Below are positions 5,635 through 5,829 of a stretch of DNA of 5,829 nt, piece by piece (within the stretch, counting starts at the first letter, position 1; every line of letters begins with the position of its first letter). The notes beneath the pieces were generated by a model. It was not told where the DNA came from, did not search any database, and saw nothing but the letters and a program-made list of their open reading frames with translations. The DNA lies in contig DAISYG010000099.1 in assembly GCA_036825435.1 (NCBI GenBank), forward strand, positions 1-5,829, read 5' to 3'. A program made the translations under genes and the position numbers. Source of the stretch: UBA931 sp036825435. Lineage in GTDB: Bacteria; Pseudomonadota; Gammaproteobacteria; Burkholderiales; Casimicrobiaceae.

Positions 5635-5829
5635 GGGCAACAATTTGGCGCTGATTCATGTCGCAAGCACGAGCAAAACAGGCAGAATCCGACGAAAAGC
5701 GCAGTAATAAGCGTTTTAAGGAGAATTTTCCAACGTCATATTGTTTTGTAACGCAGCAATTCATCAGCACTTCCTTAAGGAACCGCTGATCAAATCGCAT
5801 CTACCGCATTTTTCTTCTCTCAAATTTGC
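5635..5829. other. Intergenic tail, no supported gene
   Basis: No convincing gene is seen. A forward frame of 43 codons from 5658 to 5789 lacks a ribosome binding site and family motifs. A reverse frame starting at 5800 runs through the porin terminator and is not credible. TAAGGAG at 5715-5721 resembles a ribosome binding site but no ATG, GTG or TTG follows at a suitable distance. The segment holds the imperfect palindrome at 5763-5790. Confidence 0.55.
5763..5790. repeat. Imperfect 28-bp palindrome near the window edge
   Basis: The two 14-base arms meet at TTCCTTAAGGAA (5771-5782) and end in ATCAGC (5763-5768) and GCTGAT (5785-5790). Twelve of fourteen positions pair, the exceptions being AC opposite CC at 5769-5770 and 5783-5784. 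It could fold into a long hairpin, bind a dimeric regulator, or be a dispersed repeat or the edge of a small mobile element lying mostly outside the window. No T run follows, so it is not a standard terminator. Confidence 0.45.

Noticed and set aside
5658..5789. 43-codon forward frame after the porin terminator
   Set aside because: No ribosome binding site or motif, and its end is made by the palindrome; there is no evidence for a gene.

Overview
The window looks like a chromosomal segment of a Gram-negative proteobacterium, most likely a betaproteobacterium. The evidence is an outer-membrane porin of the Neisseria/Burkholderia type (signal peptide, conserved N-terminal strands, C-terminal Phe) next to two O-antigen/surface-glycan genes of the WbpL/WbpM type. 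The call rests on protein style only; there is no rRNA or other taxonomic marker.

Layout from left to right. Positions 1-324 are strikingly AT-rich and hold no supported gene, only one or two candidate sigma70 promoters. They lead into a forward gene (325-1254) for a secreted 309-residue protein: a signal peptide, an unrecognised Cys-containing N-terminal domain, a Gly/Ser/Asn linker, and a C-terminal domain of a widespread but uncharacterised proteobacterial exoprotein family. It ends at a strong intrinsic terminator (1275-1299). Next come two genes on the reverse strand, overlapping by four bases: a polytopic WecA/WbpL-type sugar-1-phosphate transferase (3196-4200, transcribed first) and a WbpM/PglF-type membrane-bound UDP-GlcNAc 4,6-dehydratase (1364-3199). 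The 278-bp region 4201-4478 separates this pair from a divergent porin gene (4479-5552) and carries several inverted repeats and a possible leader micro-ORF. The porin ends at a textbook UUCG-loop terminator (5604-5634). The last ~195 bases hold no supported gene but contain an imperfect 28-bp palindrome close to the edge.

Functionally, the reverse-strand pair fits the start of undecaprenyl-phosphate-linked glycan synthesis. The dehydratase makes a UDP-4-keto-6-deoxy-HexNAc, a reductase or aminotransferase not in this window would finish the sugar, and the transferase would load HexNAc-1-phosphate onto the lipid carrier. The porin provides general outer-membrane permeability. The secreted protein has no evident link to either. 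I see no clear new defence, mobile or RNA-based system. The most notable items are the modular secreted protein in an AT-rich island, the isolated dehydratase/transferase pair with a non-consensus residue in a core transferase motif, and the palindrome-rich divergent control region.
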